64,000 bases of DNA from Clitoria ternatea. Its lineage: Eukaryota > Streptophyta > Magnoliopsida > Fabales > Fabaceae. Within the stretch, counting starts at the first letter, position 1. The number at the start of each line of letters is the position of its first letter. Positions 44,570 to 55,391 of this stretch are shown here, piece by piece. Where the stretch lies: contig CM075671.1 in the NCBI GenBank assembly GCA_037962975.1, forward strand, positions 44,602,501-44,666,500, read 5' to 3'. A model generated the notes under the pieces. The model was not told where the DNA came from, did not search any database, and saw only the letters and a program-made list of their open reading frames with translations. Position numbers and translations under genes: made by a program.

Positions 44570-45479
44570 TATGAACACTTGTTAGCATTTCCTATGTTGA
44601 TTCTTGTTTATTTTGTCTATTTTAAAAAATGATTATGATTAATTGATTCATTATTTTATATTATATAGTTTTTCTTTTAATTATTATTGATAAAAGCATT
44701 AGTTCATAATTTATTGACTGATACAAAAAACTAGTTCATGATTCATTGTTCAATTTTGATCTAAACAACACCTAGTTGATCTAACTATAATGAAATATAT
44801 TTTAATATAATATAATATAATATGTTTTATGATATATTAATAATGAATTACATAAAAACTAATTTAAATATTTTTTAAATGGTATAAAAATGCCATGTTA
44901 CATAATATTTGTTTAACGATTTAATCTTTTGTTTCTTATAAAAATCAAAATAATATAAATAAAACATAAAATATTATAAAAGTAAATTTAAAAGGATCTA
45001 ACAATGATATTAGGTAGGGCTCATTCCACATGTCACGTATCAAGTGATTTGGCAAACTGTTGTTAACTACAAAGATGGGGCTTACAGAATGAATCGAAAT
45101 ACTAATTTTTGCTACATAATATTTTTGTTTGACAAAAGCTTCAGACAGAGAGAATGAAGTCCATTTTAAAATAGAAAATTTTTCCAACTCAAAAACTTTT
45201 TTTAATCTACTTCATTTGGTTTTATTGGTCTAATTTAAAGATAAGGTTAGCGATTATTATTTTAATTATTCTATATATTAATATAAAAGAAACAACAACA
45301 TATGAAATTATAAATAACAAATGAGAGTCCTAAAAAATCAATATAGTTGGTGCTTTACGCATATATAAAATATTAATAGCTTAGCTTGAATCCGAGTGTC
45401 AATTATCAAAATTTATTTTCATCATCTTTAACATTATTCTAATAGATGAAAAAACTAATAGACAACAAAGGTAAGTTTT
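44570..45479. other. AT-rich intergenic DNA
   Basis: No gene supported; short frames match nothing. Confidence 0.4.
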
Positions 45480-45744
45480 TGCCTGGATCAAGAGGGGCCC
45501 CCACTAAATGCTTGTATTCTTTGAGAACATAATGGAGATCATGAATTCCCATGATCACGACAAGATACAGTTCTCTCCTGGCCAATTGGGTCTGGCCGGA
45601 AGCCCCCTCTTTCCCCTTTTATCATTATATAAATATAACCTTATGGATTCTTTGTAAGTCAAATGATATTTTTCGAGCAATGGAACCCTAATTTTCCTAG
45701 AGTAACTCTCAAGGGTTTTGTATTACGTGCTCAAAGAATGAACA
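45480..45744 (+). mobile_element. Gypsy B 5' LTR
   Basis: Starts TGCCTGGATC, ends AAAGAATGAACA. Shares with 60926-61185 the words GAGAACATAATG, ATGATCACG, CTCCTGGCCAATT and TCATTATATAA (TATA-like), in the same order. Confidence 0.8.
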
Positions 45745-45770
45745 TTTTGGCGCCCACCATAGGGCCTGGT
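45745..45770 (+). other. Gypsy B primer binding site
   Basis: TTTTGGCGCCCACCATAGGG directly after the 5' LTR. The TGGCGCC start is the usual primer site of Tat elements and fixes the LTR end. Confidence 0.75.
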
Positions 45771-45985
45771 GAAACGGTTCCCACAGAAACACAAGAAAGA
45801 CCAGTTCTAGGGAAGACGATAATGGTAACCACACATAGCAATCCTAACCGCCGAGAGGATGGCAATCATTAGGAGCAACTTCAGATGTTGTAACGAACAG
45901 TGGAGGAACTACGCAAAGAGAATGAGGACTTGTGCAGTACTGGTGATGGGTTATGTGGAACTGAAGATAATCTCTGGATTTAGGT
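45771..45985 (+). pseudogene. Gypsy B gag remnant
   Basis: Only the first part of Gag remains, with VEELRKENEDL near 45902-45934 (the usual charged N-terminal stretch). The capsid body is missing; the protease follows within 50 bp, so most of gag was deleted. Confidence 0.55.
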
Positions 45986-46540
45986 AGGACAACAAAGCAG
46001 TCATGGTCAAATACTTGGTTATTGACATCCCAAGTTCCTACAACGTCATTCTGGGATGACCAACGCTCAATACACTTGGGGCAATCATCTCAACCCTACA
46101 CCTCATGATGAAGTTCCTGCTCAGAGATAAGCGTATTGGACTTGTACAGGCTGACCCCGAGGTCGCTCAGGAATGTTATTATGAAAGTCTCTGACCTAGG
46201 GAAACTTTTATAGTGGAAGAGGATATTGAAACAGGGTTTGACCCTAAGGATGAAAGAGAGCACGAGCGTCCACAACCAGTAAAGTCCCTAAAACTGGTAC
46301 AGGTAGGGTTAGGTTCGAGCTAATGCACCTGTATCAGTGTAATGCTGGATCAAGATTTAGAAGGCTCGTTGGTCAAGCTCTTGAAAGCATATGTAAACCT
46401 TTTTGCATGGAGTCCTTCAGACATGCTAAGAATCACCCCGGTGTCATATGTTATTCACTGAACATAGACCCCGAGGCCAAGCCAGTAACTCAGAAGTAAA
46501 GAAAGCTGGGTCCTAACAGAAGAGCTACGATGAAGGAAGA
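45986..46540 (+). pseudogene. Gypsy B protease (second half) and linker
   Basis: Reading from 46005: VKYLVIDIPSSYNVILG, stop, PTLNTLGAIISTLHLMMKFL: the protease second half with the GRPTLN motif broken. It continues ETFIVEEDIETGFDPKDERE (about 46203-46260) and LLKAYVNLFAWSPSDML (about 46378-46428), the VFAW-DM linker before RT. The active-site half is deleted. Confidence 0.8.
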
Positions 46541-47120
46541 AATAGATAAGCTACTAGTAACTAACTTCATTCGAAAGGTTAAGTACCCAACCTGGCTCTC
46601 CAATGTTGTCATGGTAAAAAAGGTGAGTGATAAGTGAAGGATGTGTGTGGATTTCATCGACCTTCAAGAAGGTATATCCTAAAGACTCTTACCTTTTACC
46701 TAGTATTGATCATTTGGTAGATAATACGTTAGAGTACCAGGTATTGAGCTTCATGGATGGATACTCGAGATACAACCAAATACGGATGAACCTGAGAAAT
46801 GAAGAAAAAACTGCCTTCATTACTAAAGGGGTGAACTACTATTATCGGGTAATGTCGTTCGGGTTGAAGAACGTTGGTACCACCCACCAACATTTGGTGG
46901 ATAAGATCTTTGCCAAACAAATTGACAGAAACATGGAGGTATATATAGACGACATGGTCGTAAAGACTAAGGAAGCAAGAAATATGTAGAATACCTAAAA
47001 GAAATGTTTGTTGAGCTAAGAAGGCACAATATATGCCTCAACCTCGATAAATGCTTATTCGGAGTTCAGGGTTGGAAGTTCCTGGGGTACATGCTAACAT
47101 ACAGAGGCATAGAGGCTAAC
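46541..47120 (+). pseudogene. Gypsy B reverse transcriptase (broken)
   Basis: RT motifs: RMCVDF near 46638 (broken by a stop and frameshift), VYPKDSYLLPSIDHLVDNTL, FMDGYSRYNQIRMN, EEKTAFITKGVNYYYRVMSF with GLKNVGTTHQ, and catalytic YIDD at 46942-46953 (EVYIDDMVVKT). Then LRRHNICLNLDKCLFGV and FLGYMLTYRGIEANPD to about 47125. It is the only recognisable gypsy-type YIDD core in the window; gypsy A has lost it. Confidence 0.88.
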
Positions 47121-47759
47121 CCTGACCAATGCTGAGCCATCTTGGAAATGAAAAGTCCCCAAAACATCAAAGAAGTGCAGTGTCTGGCCGGGAAGATTAC
47201 AACTTTGTCCTATTTCCTCGCCAAATTCATAAAGAAGTCCATGCCCTTCTATCGAGTTTTGAAGAAAATGAACACCTTTTAGTGGACTCAGGAATACCAA
47301 AAAGCTTTCAAGGAGCTAAAATACTACCTAGCTTCACCCCTCATTTTGACCAAGCCGACCCCCGGGGCAGATAAGCTCATCTACCTGTCGGGCAGGGAAA
47401 ATACGGTCAGCGCTGCACTAATACAAGAAGAGGGATCAATCTAGTGGCCAGTAGATTTCATAAGTAAAACTTTACAAGGAGCAGAAGTACGATACAAAAG
47501 AGTGGAAAATTTTGCATATAGCTTGGTAGTAGCCGCATGAAAATTGAGACCTTACTTTCATAGCCACCAAATCATTGGTAGGACAGACCTACCAATTAGC
47601 AAAATCTTTCAGAAACTAAAGCTTGTAGGGAGAATGGTCACATGGGTAGTAGAGCTTTTTGAGTACGGAATCCAGTATGAACCCCGAGGAGCTATCAAGG
47701 TACAGTTTCTGGTAGACTTTATAGAAAAACTGAGAGATGACAAAAAAGAGTATGACTAA
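47121..47759 (+). pseudogene. Gypsy B RNase H (retroviral-type)
   Basis: In shifting frames: QEYQKAFKELKYYLASP, LIYLSGRENTVSAALIQEEG, VRYKRVENFAYSLVVAA and, open from 47544, LRPYFHSHQIIGRTDLPISK to VQFLVDFIEKLR at about 47735. Motif order equals that at 3975-4415. Confidence 0.85.
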
Positions 47760-48285
47760 ACAAGCTTTGTAGACCTTGTCGGTGGACGGGTCATCAAATG
47801 AGAAAGAAAGCAGACTGGGAATTATACTTGAGTCACCAACCGGGTTGGCCATTAAGGAATCATTAAGGTTTCTATTTGAAGCAAGCAACAACTAGATAGA
47901 ATATAAAACACTCATAGCAAGTTTGCAAATGGTGTTAGACCTAGGAGCTTAGTGCATATAAGTGAAGACTGATTCATATCTGGTCATAAGACAAGTAGAG
48001 AGGGTGTATCAGGCAAAAGACCTTACCCTGACTAAATAATAGATGTCCCCAGGATGGAAAATGAGATAACAAACTTACTCTCTAAGCTTGCTAGCACCAA
48101 GAAAATAGGAAATTGAAAGACGTTCATGCAGGTCACCTTGGAAGAACATACTATCAAAGACACAAAACATATGAATGAATTCACCATCACACCCGAGGAA
48201 AACACGTGGATGACCTCAATAGTGGACTTCTTGACTAAAGGGGACCTCCCCTCGGATTCCTTGAAAGATAAAAAAAATATATACG
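47760..48285 (+). pseudogene. Gypsy B archaeal-type RNase H
   Basis: LSVDGSSNEKESRLGIILES (about 47775-47835), LRFLFEASNN with the following Gln replaced by a stop, VKTDSYLVIRQVERVYQAKD (about 47962-48020). Catalytic-site region partly conserved, frame broken. Confidence 0.8.
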
Positions 48286-49060
48286 CACTCAGCTAATTAT
48301 ACCTTCATAGAGGGACAACTCTACAAAAAATGGTTTACCTTACCCTTCCTCAAGTGCCTCAATAAAGAGTAAGTAGATTATGTGATGCGAGAGCTCCATT
48401 TGAGAATCTATGGATACCATGGAGGAGTACGACCTCTAGTGGCCCAAGTTGTCCGAGCAGGATACTTCTATACACCATTATTTCTGACAACGGTTGGCAG
48501 TTCATACACAAACACTTCACCAAATTCTACAGAAACTTGGGCATCAAACATAAGTTTTCATCAGTAGAACACCCTTAGACAAACGGTCAAGTGAAACCTG
48601 CAAACAAGGTTATTTTGCAAGAACTAAAATGTAGGTTGGGGCAAGCAAAGGGAAGATGGGAAGAAGATCTGTCTGAGGCCTTATGGTCCTACCATACAAC
48701 TCCTTACTCGGTAACACAAGCGACCCTAGTTTGACTGACATGTGGAGCAAATGCCATGATCCTTGTGGAGCTCGAAGAACCCTCCCACAGAAATTCTCAT
48801 ACAATGAAGATAAGAATGACAAAAGAAGAAGAGAAGATCTCGATCTCAGCTTAGGTGAACAAGACATAGCCTACATAAAGATACAGGCCTCTAAACACAA
48901 ATTTTCCTAGAGAAGATGAGAAGCTTGCAACCAATTAGGAAGACCCATATAGGGTAAAAGAAGTAGTAGGCAATACCAACTGGAAGAATTGGAAGGTAGA
49001 AACATTCCTTAAACATGGAACGCCACACACTTAAATATGTATTATAGCTAATGTGATACA
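48286..49060 (+). pseudogene. Gypsy B integrase with internal deletion
   Basis: Zinc-binding start: FIEGQLYKKWFTLPFLKCLN and VMRELHLRIYGYHGGVRPL to VVRAGYFYT (48470). The reading then jumps directly to IISDNGWQFIHKHFTKFYRN (about 48478) with EHP-TNGQVKPANKVILQEL after it. The second half of the zinc domain and the stretch with the first catalytic Asp (some 280 bp in the family) are deleted. The C-terminal part continues to about 49000. Confidence 0.83.
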
Positions 49061-49177
49061 GGTACTCTTTTTCCTATCCGGAAAGTTTTTCCCATAGGGT
49101 TTTTCTCTCCGGAGGTTTTAACGAGGCTCACACAAAAATCAATAATGCAACTATTCAGCTCAACAATTTTGCTTCAT

Positions 49178-49640
49178 GATTACGTTAAGTCCTAAAACTC
49201 TAAGTGGAGTCTCACTCACTTGGGGGTAAAGACAATTTATCTTAGGATTACGTTAAGTCCTATAACTCTGAATGGAGTCTTGCTCACTCGAGGGTAATGG
49301 AAATTTCTCATGATTATGTTAAGTACTAAAACTTCAAATAGAGTCTCGCTCACTCAGGGGTAATGGAAATTTATCTCATGATTACATTAAGTCCTAAAAC
49401 TCTTAGTGGAGTCTCACTTACTTAGGAGTAACAATAATTTATCTCATGATTATGTTAAATCCTAAAACTCTGAGTGGAGTCTTGCTTACTCAGGGGTAAT
49501 GACAATTTATCTCAAGATTACGTTAAGTCCTTAAACTCCAAGTGGAGTCTCGCTCACTTGGGGGTAACACCAATTTATCTCAAGATTACGTTAAGTCCTA
49601 AAACTCCGAGTGGACTCACTCGGGGGGTAACGATAATTTC
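49178..49640 (+). repeat. Seven-unit 68-bp tandem repeat in gypsy B
   Basis: Units start with GATTACGTTAAGTCC-like words at 49178, 49246, 49312, 49380, 49448, 49516 and 49584 (steps 68, 66, 68, 68, 68, 68). Each has AAACTC..AGTGGAGTCT, CTCACTCGGGGGTAA and ACAATTTATCTCA parts. It lies between integrase and antisense ORF, the same place as the 22-bp array in gypsy A. Confidence 0.95.
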
Positions 49641-49846
49641 TTTCATAAATTATAACCGGGTATCTAATACATGAACCAATTCTGTATTAAAGTCTTAGCA
49701 AGGAATTATTATAAAGTAGAAGAAACAAACACTTGATGAAAAACACAAGTTCTCATTATGAAATCAAGATTACATCGATAAGAGGAAAAGAAAATACGAG
49801 GAAAAAATATAAAAGCTAGTTGATCGGGCAGTGATAGACTTAGTCG
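49641..49846 (+). other. Gypsy B spacer up to the Sirevirus insertion
   Basis: AT-rich, no frame. Ends ...GACTTAGTCG at the LTR boundary. Confidence 0.5.
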
Positions 49847-50720
49847 TGTTAACCAAGTGGCCTCAATTACTCAAGAGGGGGGTGAATTGAGTATTAAAAA
49901 TTTTCTTTGGAATGCTCTTGAAATTGATTCTTTTGGTTGCTATGTTTATTTAGGATAATAAACTAGATTGTAAGTAACAACAAATAATACACAAGACAAA
50001 CTAATAACAACTTAAAGAGTTTAAGAGAGTGAATCAAATAAGTTACAAAGCAATTTATGGAACCTTAGAAAGATTGATTCAAGATTGTTGCTTAAGTCCA
50101 AGTTCAACAAAGCTATTCAAAAAAGGTTTTCAACTTAATATATCATGCACTTAGTCCAATTAATGAAGCAATGAATTAAGCAAACAAGTTAAGTGCACAA
50201 TTTAAAAGAGTTTAGGGAAGAGAGATTTGCAAACCGATGTATACGAGTTCCACCATGCCGGTGTACGTCTCGCCTCTAAGCAACCCACTTAGAGGATTTC
50301 CACTATTGCAGATTAGAGATACACTTTGAGCAATTGCAACTTCCTAGTGTCCCACACTCAAGAATCCAATCCTCACAAGTACAAGGGCACCCCACCCAAT
50401 CTCTCAATCTCATAATTACAAGGTTGAAACCCAACCCAAAATTTGTATGAAGTTTGATGTTTAAGTGTACAAGGAAACTCTCTCACTAGAGTGGATTTAC
50501 AATTCAAAGCTTTCACAAGATAGTAACTCTCAAAGAGAGGATATGCAAGTTAAGTACACAAATATAATTTCTCCAAAAAATTAACTCTCAAAAATAATCT
50601 CAAGAAATATGCCAATCAAGAATAAAGAGAGTAAGTAGAAGAGCAAGAGAATGGAGGGGGAAGAAAGCAAATGGAAATGCTTCAAATGCTTGGTGTGTTT
50701 TGCTTCTTCAATTTCCTCTC

Positions 50721-50728
50721 TATTTATA
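50721..50728 (-). promoter_or_regulatory. TATA box, Sirevirus 3' LTR
   Basis: Complement reads GGCTATAAATAGAGAGG; TATAAATA core, followed by GGAAATTGAAGAAG. Would start transcripts near 50690. Confidence 0.75.
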
Positions 50729-50899
50729 GCCTCCAGCAACATGGAATTTGCACTTAAAATATTCCAATGGATCCATGAATCATGTAATGGAGCTTGTCTT
50801 TGTCTGCTTAGTGGTCCATTATTCATGAAGCGCGATCTTGAGTTTTCCACTGTGCAATTCCAGCTTGTAACGCATGTTTAACAATCATTTGAACTAAAT

Positions 50900-51146
50900 G
50901 AATCAATTCATTTCATAAAAGAATCGATTCTTTTAGTGTTATTTATGCAATCTTGGACACTGCCAGACGTATGAATCGATTCAAGAAGGGAGGGAATCGA
51001 TTCATGTACTTTGAATTGCATATTTTGGACCTCTGCAGCCGTGTGAATCGATTCACACATGGGTTGAATCGATTCAACCCTGAAGCAATCACATTTTGGG
51101 CACTGGAAACCGTATGAATCGATTCATACTTACCTTGAATCGATTC
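50900..51146. repeat. Four doublets of GAATCGATTC palindromes, 21-bp pairing
   Basis: Exact 10-bp palindromes start at 50921, 50973, 50994, 51045, 51066, 51116 and 51137; an imperfect one (GAATCAATTC) starts at 50900. Pairs: 50900/50921, 50973/50994, 51045/51066, 51116/51137, every pair exactly 21 bp apart, pairs 73, 72 and 71 bp from each other. Surrounding words (TTTTGGACACTG, CCGTATGAATC) show it is a diverged tandem repeat of about 72 bp. It lies 170-425 bp upstream of the TATA box, an enhancer-like place. Confidence 0.93.
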
Positions 51147-51423
51147 ATGCACCTGATACTTGAATTTTAGTACATTTTTCACCCCTTTTTGGAACCCTTT
51201 TGCATATACTTTGGTTCCTTTGATTCTTAGGCATTTTGATGATCAATTTTCACCTGTTTTAAACCTTTATAAATGCCTTGAACATGTGTCCTTGATTATT
51301 CATCAAACTTAAGCATCAACCATTTTAGATTCCACATCAAACATAATTAATGCTTGATAACATCCTTGATATTTCTCCATTTGTTGTGTCATTATCAAAA
51401 CCTACATCAACATAAAAATACAT

Positions 51424-51435
51424 TCTCCCCCTTTT
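51424..51435 (-). other. Sirevirus main polypurine tract
   Basis: Complement AAAAAGGGGGAGA, next to the TG start of the 3' LTR. Plus-strand DNA synthesis would start here. Confidence 0.85.
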
Positions 51436-51507
51436 TGATGATGACAACAAATGTTTGTCTCTTGGGATGTTAGTATCATAGTAATTCAAATATGTTTTAA
51501 GAAAGAC

Positions 51508-51734
51508 TCCCCCTTTGACATGCAATTAGATACCATATTTATATATGACATTATAGGCACAAATTATCAAGAGAGTATTTAAGAAAAAAAATCTCTCCCC
51601 CTTAATATATGTTCTCTCCTTCTTAATCAACTCTCATCTTTTTACAAGATATTCCATTTAGAGTGTAAATTTACTCCCCCTTTCTTATAAATTTCTCTCC
51701 CCCTAGAAATGTATATATTTCTCTCCCCCTTTGG
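51508..51734 (-). repeat. Five extra polypurine-like tracts
   Basis: Complements of CTCCCCC-type words at 51508-51517, 51592-51603, 51674-51685, 51692-51704 and 51718-51734, each AAGGGGGAG or GGGGGAGAGAAA. Repeated polypurine tracts upstream of the 3' LTR are a known trait of Sireviruses. Confidence 0.88.
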
Positions 51735-52316
51735 CATCATCAAAAAGACTACCTTATTTGATAAGCATACATCATCAAAAACATTACCTCTTAAAGGTAC
51801 ATGCATACAATTCAAAGTAAGATGACAATGCAACATACATCACGAAATCATTCATAGCATATAGGCACATAATGTCTCATGGGAATCGATTCATCTAGCT
51901 ATTTTTGCACGAGTAGGAGGAATCATGTTACTAAAGGATTTATACACGGATTTAGATTTTGCAAGTTGCCAATGATTTTGTTGCACACGAAAGTCAAGAA
52001 AATCAAAGGTTATTTGCCATTTATTTTTGAGATCCATGATGTATATAGGAGATTATTTTTGTGTCATAATATGTTTAAAAAAATAAGTGGGGACTCTACG
52101 GGGTCTTAAATAAGACAAGAGATTTGTAGAGCATTAAGTTGATTATTGAAAAAGTGAGTATAAATTTTCTTTTTAAAAAAATTGTATTATATCACAAAGT
52201 AAGGTATTATGTTCAAGGAAATGAAAATTTTATGAAAAATATTATTTTGAAATCTTTAAGTTAAAGATTTGCAAAATTTTGTTCAAATAGTAAGAAAGTG
52301 TGATGAAATAAACCAA
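51735..52316 (-). other. Sirevirus 3' untranslated region
   Basis: Between the pol stop and the polypurine tracts. No envelope-like frame (no transmembrane or coiled-coil ORF), unlike the longer SIRE elements. Confidence 0.6.
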
Positions 52317-55300
52317 TTAGGAAATTTCCAAAATTCCTAACTCCCTTCTAATATTTATAAATTGTTCTTTTGGAAGGGGTTTTGTAAAGATGTCCGCCAA
52401 TTGTTTTGAAGTTTCAACATATTCAAGTACACAATCTCCTTTCAAAACATGGTCTCTAATGAAGTGATGTCTTATTTCAATGTGTTTGGTCCTAGAATGC
52501 ATGACCGGATTCTTAGAAATATTTATTGCACTAGTGTTATCACATTTAATGGGGACTTTATCCAAGGTAATACCAAAATCAAGAAGTTGTTGTCTCATCC
52601 AAAGAATTTGAGCACAACAACTACCGGCTGCCACATATTCTGCCTCAGCCGTTGACAATGCAACACTTGCTTGTTTCTTGCTATGCCAAGAAACAAGGGA
52701 ACTACCAAGTAGATGACATGTACCACTAGTACTTTTTCTATCAAGCTTACAACCCGTAAAGTCAGAATCAGAATATCCTAAAAGATTACATTCAACGCCT
52801 TTGGGATACCACAAACCAACATTTTGAGTACCCACAAGATATTTCAAAATTCTTTTTACGGCAGTTAAGTGTGATTCTTTAGGACATGCTTGATATCTAG
52901 CACACATACATACCGCAAACATAATATCGGGTCTACTAGCAGTTAAATAGAGTAATGAACCAATCATACCTCGGTATTTAGTTATTTCAACGTTCTTACC
53001 CTTTTCATCTTTGTCTAAATAGCAAGATGTACTCATGGGTGTTGCTATTTCATTTGCCTTGTCCATTTCAAACCTTTTGAGTAGTTCTTTACAATACTTT
53101 GTTTGACTAATGAACGTTCCTTCACTTGTTTGTGTTATTTGTAATCCAAGGAAGAAGGTGAGTTCTCCCATCATGGACATTTCAAACTCATCTTGCATAA
53201 TCTTAGCAAACTCTTGACAAAGACTTTCATTAGTAGCACCAAAAATTATGTCATCAACATAAACTTGTACCAAAAGAATGTCATGATTTTTACGCCTTAT
53301 AAATAGTGTAGTGTCAACCTTTCCTCTTTCGAAATTATTTTCTAAAAGAAATTTGCTAAGTCTTTCATACCAAGCTCTTGGAGCTTGTTTCAAACCATAT
53401 AAGGCTTTTCTCAATTTAAAAACATGATTTGGAAATTTATGATTTTCAAAACCGGGAGGTTGATCTACATAAACTTCTTCTTGAATATAGCCATTTAAAA
53501 AAGCGCTTTTGACATCCATTTGATAAAGTTTAAAATCCATACAACAAGCAAAAGCTAATAATAATCTAATGGCTTCTAACCTAGCTACGGGAGCATACGT
53601 TTCTTCATAGTCTATACCTTCTTCTTGATTATATCCCTTAGCAACTAGCCTAGCTTTGTTTCTAGTTATTATTCCATTTTCATCTAGTTTGTTTCTAAAA
53701 ACCCATTTGGTGCCTATTATTAGATGGTCATTGGGTCTTGGCACAAGCTCCCAAACTTCATTTCTTTCAAATTGGTTTAACTCTTCTTGCATGGCCAACA
53801 TCCAATGTTCATCAATAATGGCTTCATCAATGTTTTTGGGTTCAATTTGAGATACAAAAGCTAAGTGATTGCATGCATTTCTAATGGCATTTCGAGTACT
53901 TACCCCTTTGGTTATTTCTCCAATAATTTTGTCCAAGGGATGATCCTTTAAGGTTACCCAATTTTGTTGTTTATCAAGTTGAGTTGTACTTCCTTCATTG
54001 TTGGCTTCTTCTTTGTCTTCCAAGTTCATTTCTTGGAAGGTACCTACAAGATCATCAACTTCCTTTCTCGGAGGATTTTGGTTAAGTTCATCAAATTTAA
54101 CATGTATGGACTCTTCAATTGTATAGGTTCGTTTGTTAAAGAGTCTATATGCTTTACTAGTAGATGAATAACCTAGAAAAATTGCTTCATCAGATTTTGC
54201 ATCAAATTTGCCAAGATTTTCCTTTCCATTGTTTAAGACAAAGCATTTGCATCCAAAAATGTGAAAGTAAGAAATGTTTGGTTTTCGTCCTTTATAAAGT
54301 TCATAGGGGGTTTTCTTTAATATAGGCCTTATCAAACAACGATTCATAACATGACAAGCGGTGTTCACCGCATCGGCCCAAAAATGTTTTGAAATATTAG
54401 CTTCATTCAACATAGTTCTTGCAAGCTCCGCTAAGGATCGATTTTTCCTTTCAACTACTCCATTTTGTTGTGGAGTTCTAGGAGCCGAAAAATTATGTTC
54501 AATGCCAAACTTTTCGCAAAATTTCTCAAAAGATTGGTTTTCAAATTCTCCCCCATGATCCGTTCGAATGGATGCTATTTTTAAATTTTGTTCATTTTGG
54601 ATGACCTTGGCAAGTTTCTTAAATGCTTGATATGCTTCATGTTTATGAGTAAGAAACAATGTCCATGTATATCTAGAGTAATCATCCACAATCACAAGAC
54701 CATAATAGTTTCCACCAAAACTTTTGATTTTTGAAGGCCCAAATAAATCCATATGTAAAAGTTGTAAAGGTCTTGTTGTTGAAACAATATTTTTTGCTTG
54801 AAAAGAAACCTTTACTTGTTTTCCTTTTTGACAAGCGTCACAAAATTTATTTTCAAATTTCAATTTTGGTAAACCAATAACTAAATCTTTTGAAACAAGT
54901 TTATTTAAATGGTCTACATGAATGTGAGTGATTCTTCTATGCCAAAGCCATGATTCATCCTCTTTAGTTATAAAGCATTGTACATCATTTGAAGCAAGAC
55001 AATCTAGATTAATCATGTAAATGTTATCTACTCTTTGACCAACAAACTTAATCTCCTTGTTTAGTTTATTTTCAATTATGCAACCGTTTGTTTCAAAAAC
55101 AATTTTATAGCCCTTGTCACATAATTGACTAATACTAAGCAAGTTATGTTTTAGTCCTTCAACATATAATACATCATTTATGGAGGTGGAAGAATTTTTA
55201 CCAACATTTCCGATTCCAAGTATTCTTCCCTTTGTGTTATCTCCATAAGTAACAAATCCTTTGCTTCGTGGAGTAAGTGATATAAACTTACTTTTGTCTC

Positions 55301-55370
55301 CCGTCATATGTTTAGAACACCCACTATCCAAGTACCAATGGGTGTTACTTGCCTTAAAACATACCTACAA
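52317..55370 (-). CDS. pol: Sirevirus Pol polyprotein: protease, integrase, RT, RNase H
   Basis: Open from just after a TAG to a stop at 52317, no internal stop: 1004 codons counted from the Leu before the active site DSG, plus about 13 codons upstream (VCFKASNTHWY). Numbering from that Leu: protease DSGCSKHMTG (2-11); zinc-like pre-integrase H131/H141 region and CDAC (164-167); integrase D195, D258, E294 (D-D35-E); RT from about 505 with WVFRNKLDENG and YVDD at 691-694; RNase H about 830-960 with STAEAEYVAA; end RRELGILEIS. It has no ATG of its own and is in the same frame as gag, separated by two stops (TAA, then TAG 12 bases later). Expression therefore needs readthrough or another route. 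Catalytic residues all present. Confidence 0.95.
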
Positions 55371-55391
55371 AACAATTTAAGTTAGAGAGCT
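55371..55391 (-). other. Gag-pol junction with two in-frame stops
   Basis: Gag ends CTCTCTAAC-TTAA; in the same frame follow three codons, then TAG (55365-55367), then pol. CTAAC followed by TTGTTTTGTAG also looks like a plant branch point and 3' splice site, but no donor was identified. Confidence 0.6.

Larger units (their letters stand above)
49847..51422 (-). mobile_element. Sirevirus 3' LTR, 1576 bp, complete
   Basis: On the minus strand it starts TGTATTTTTATG right after the polypurine tract and ends GGTTAACA. It differs from the 5' LTR at only three sites in 1550 aligned bases (50393/57650, 50413/57670, 50484/57741, all C/T). Contains the palindrome array and a TATA box at 50721-50728. 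Confidence 0.95.

Noticed and set aside
49178..49640. Regular repeat array, possible CRISPR
   Set aside because: Units are 68 bp tandem copies without unique spacers, inside a plant retrotransposon.
50900..51146. Palindrome array as CRISPR or integron-like sites
   Set aside because: Eukaryotic LTR context, identical array in the partner LTR, spacing too short and regular.
51735..52316. Envelope-like ORF after Sirevirus pol
   Set aside because: No frame longer than about 76 codons, and none with membrane or coiled-coil features.
52449..52655. Plus-strand frames opposite Sirevirus gag and pol (several between 52449 and 56526)
   Set aside because: Shadows of the intact minus-strand coding frames.
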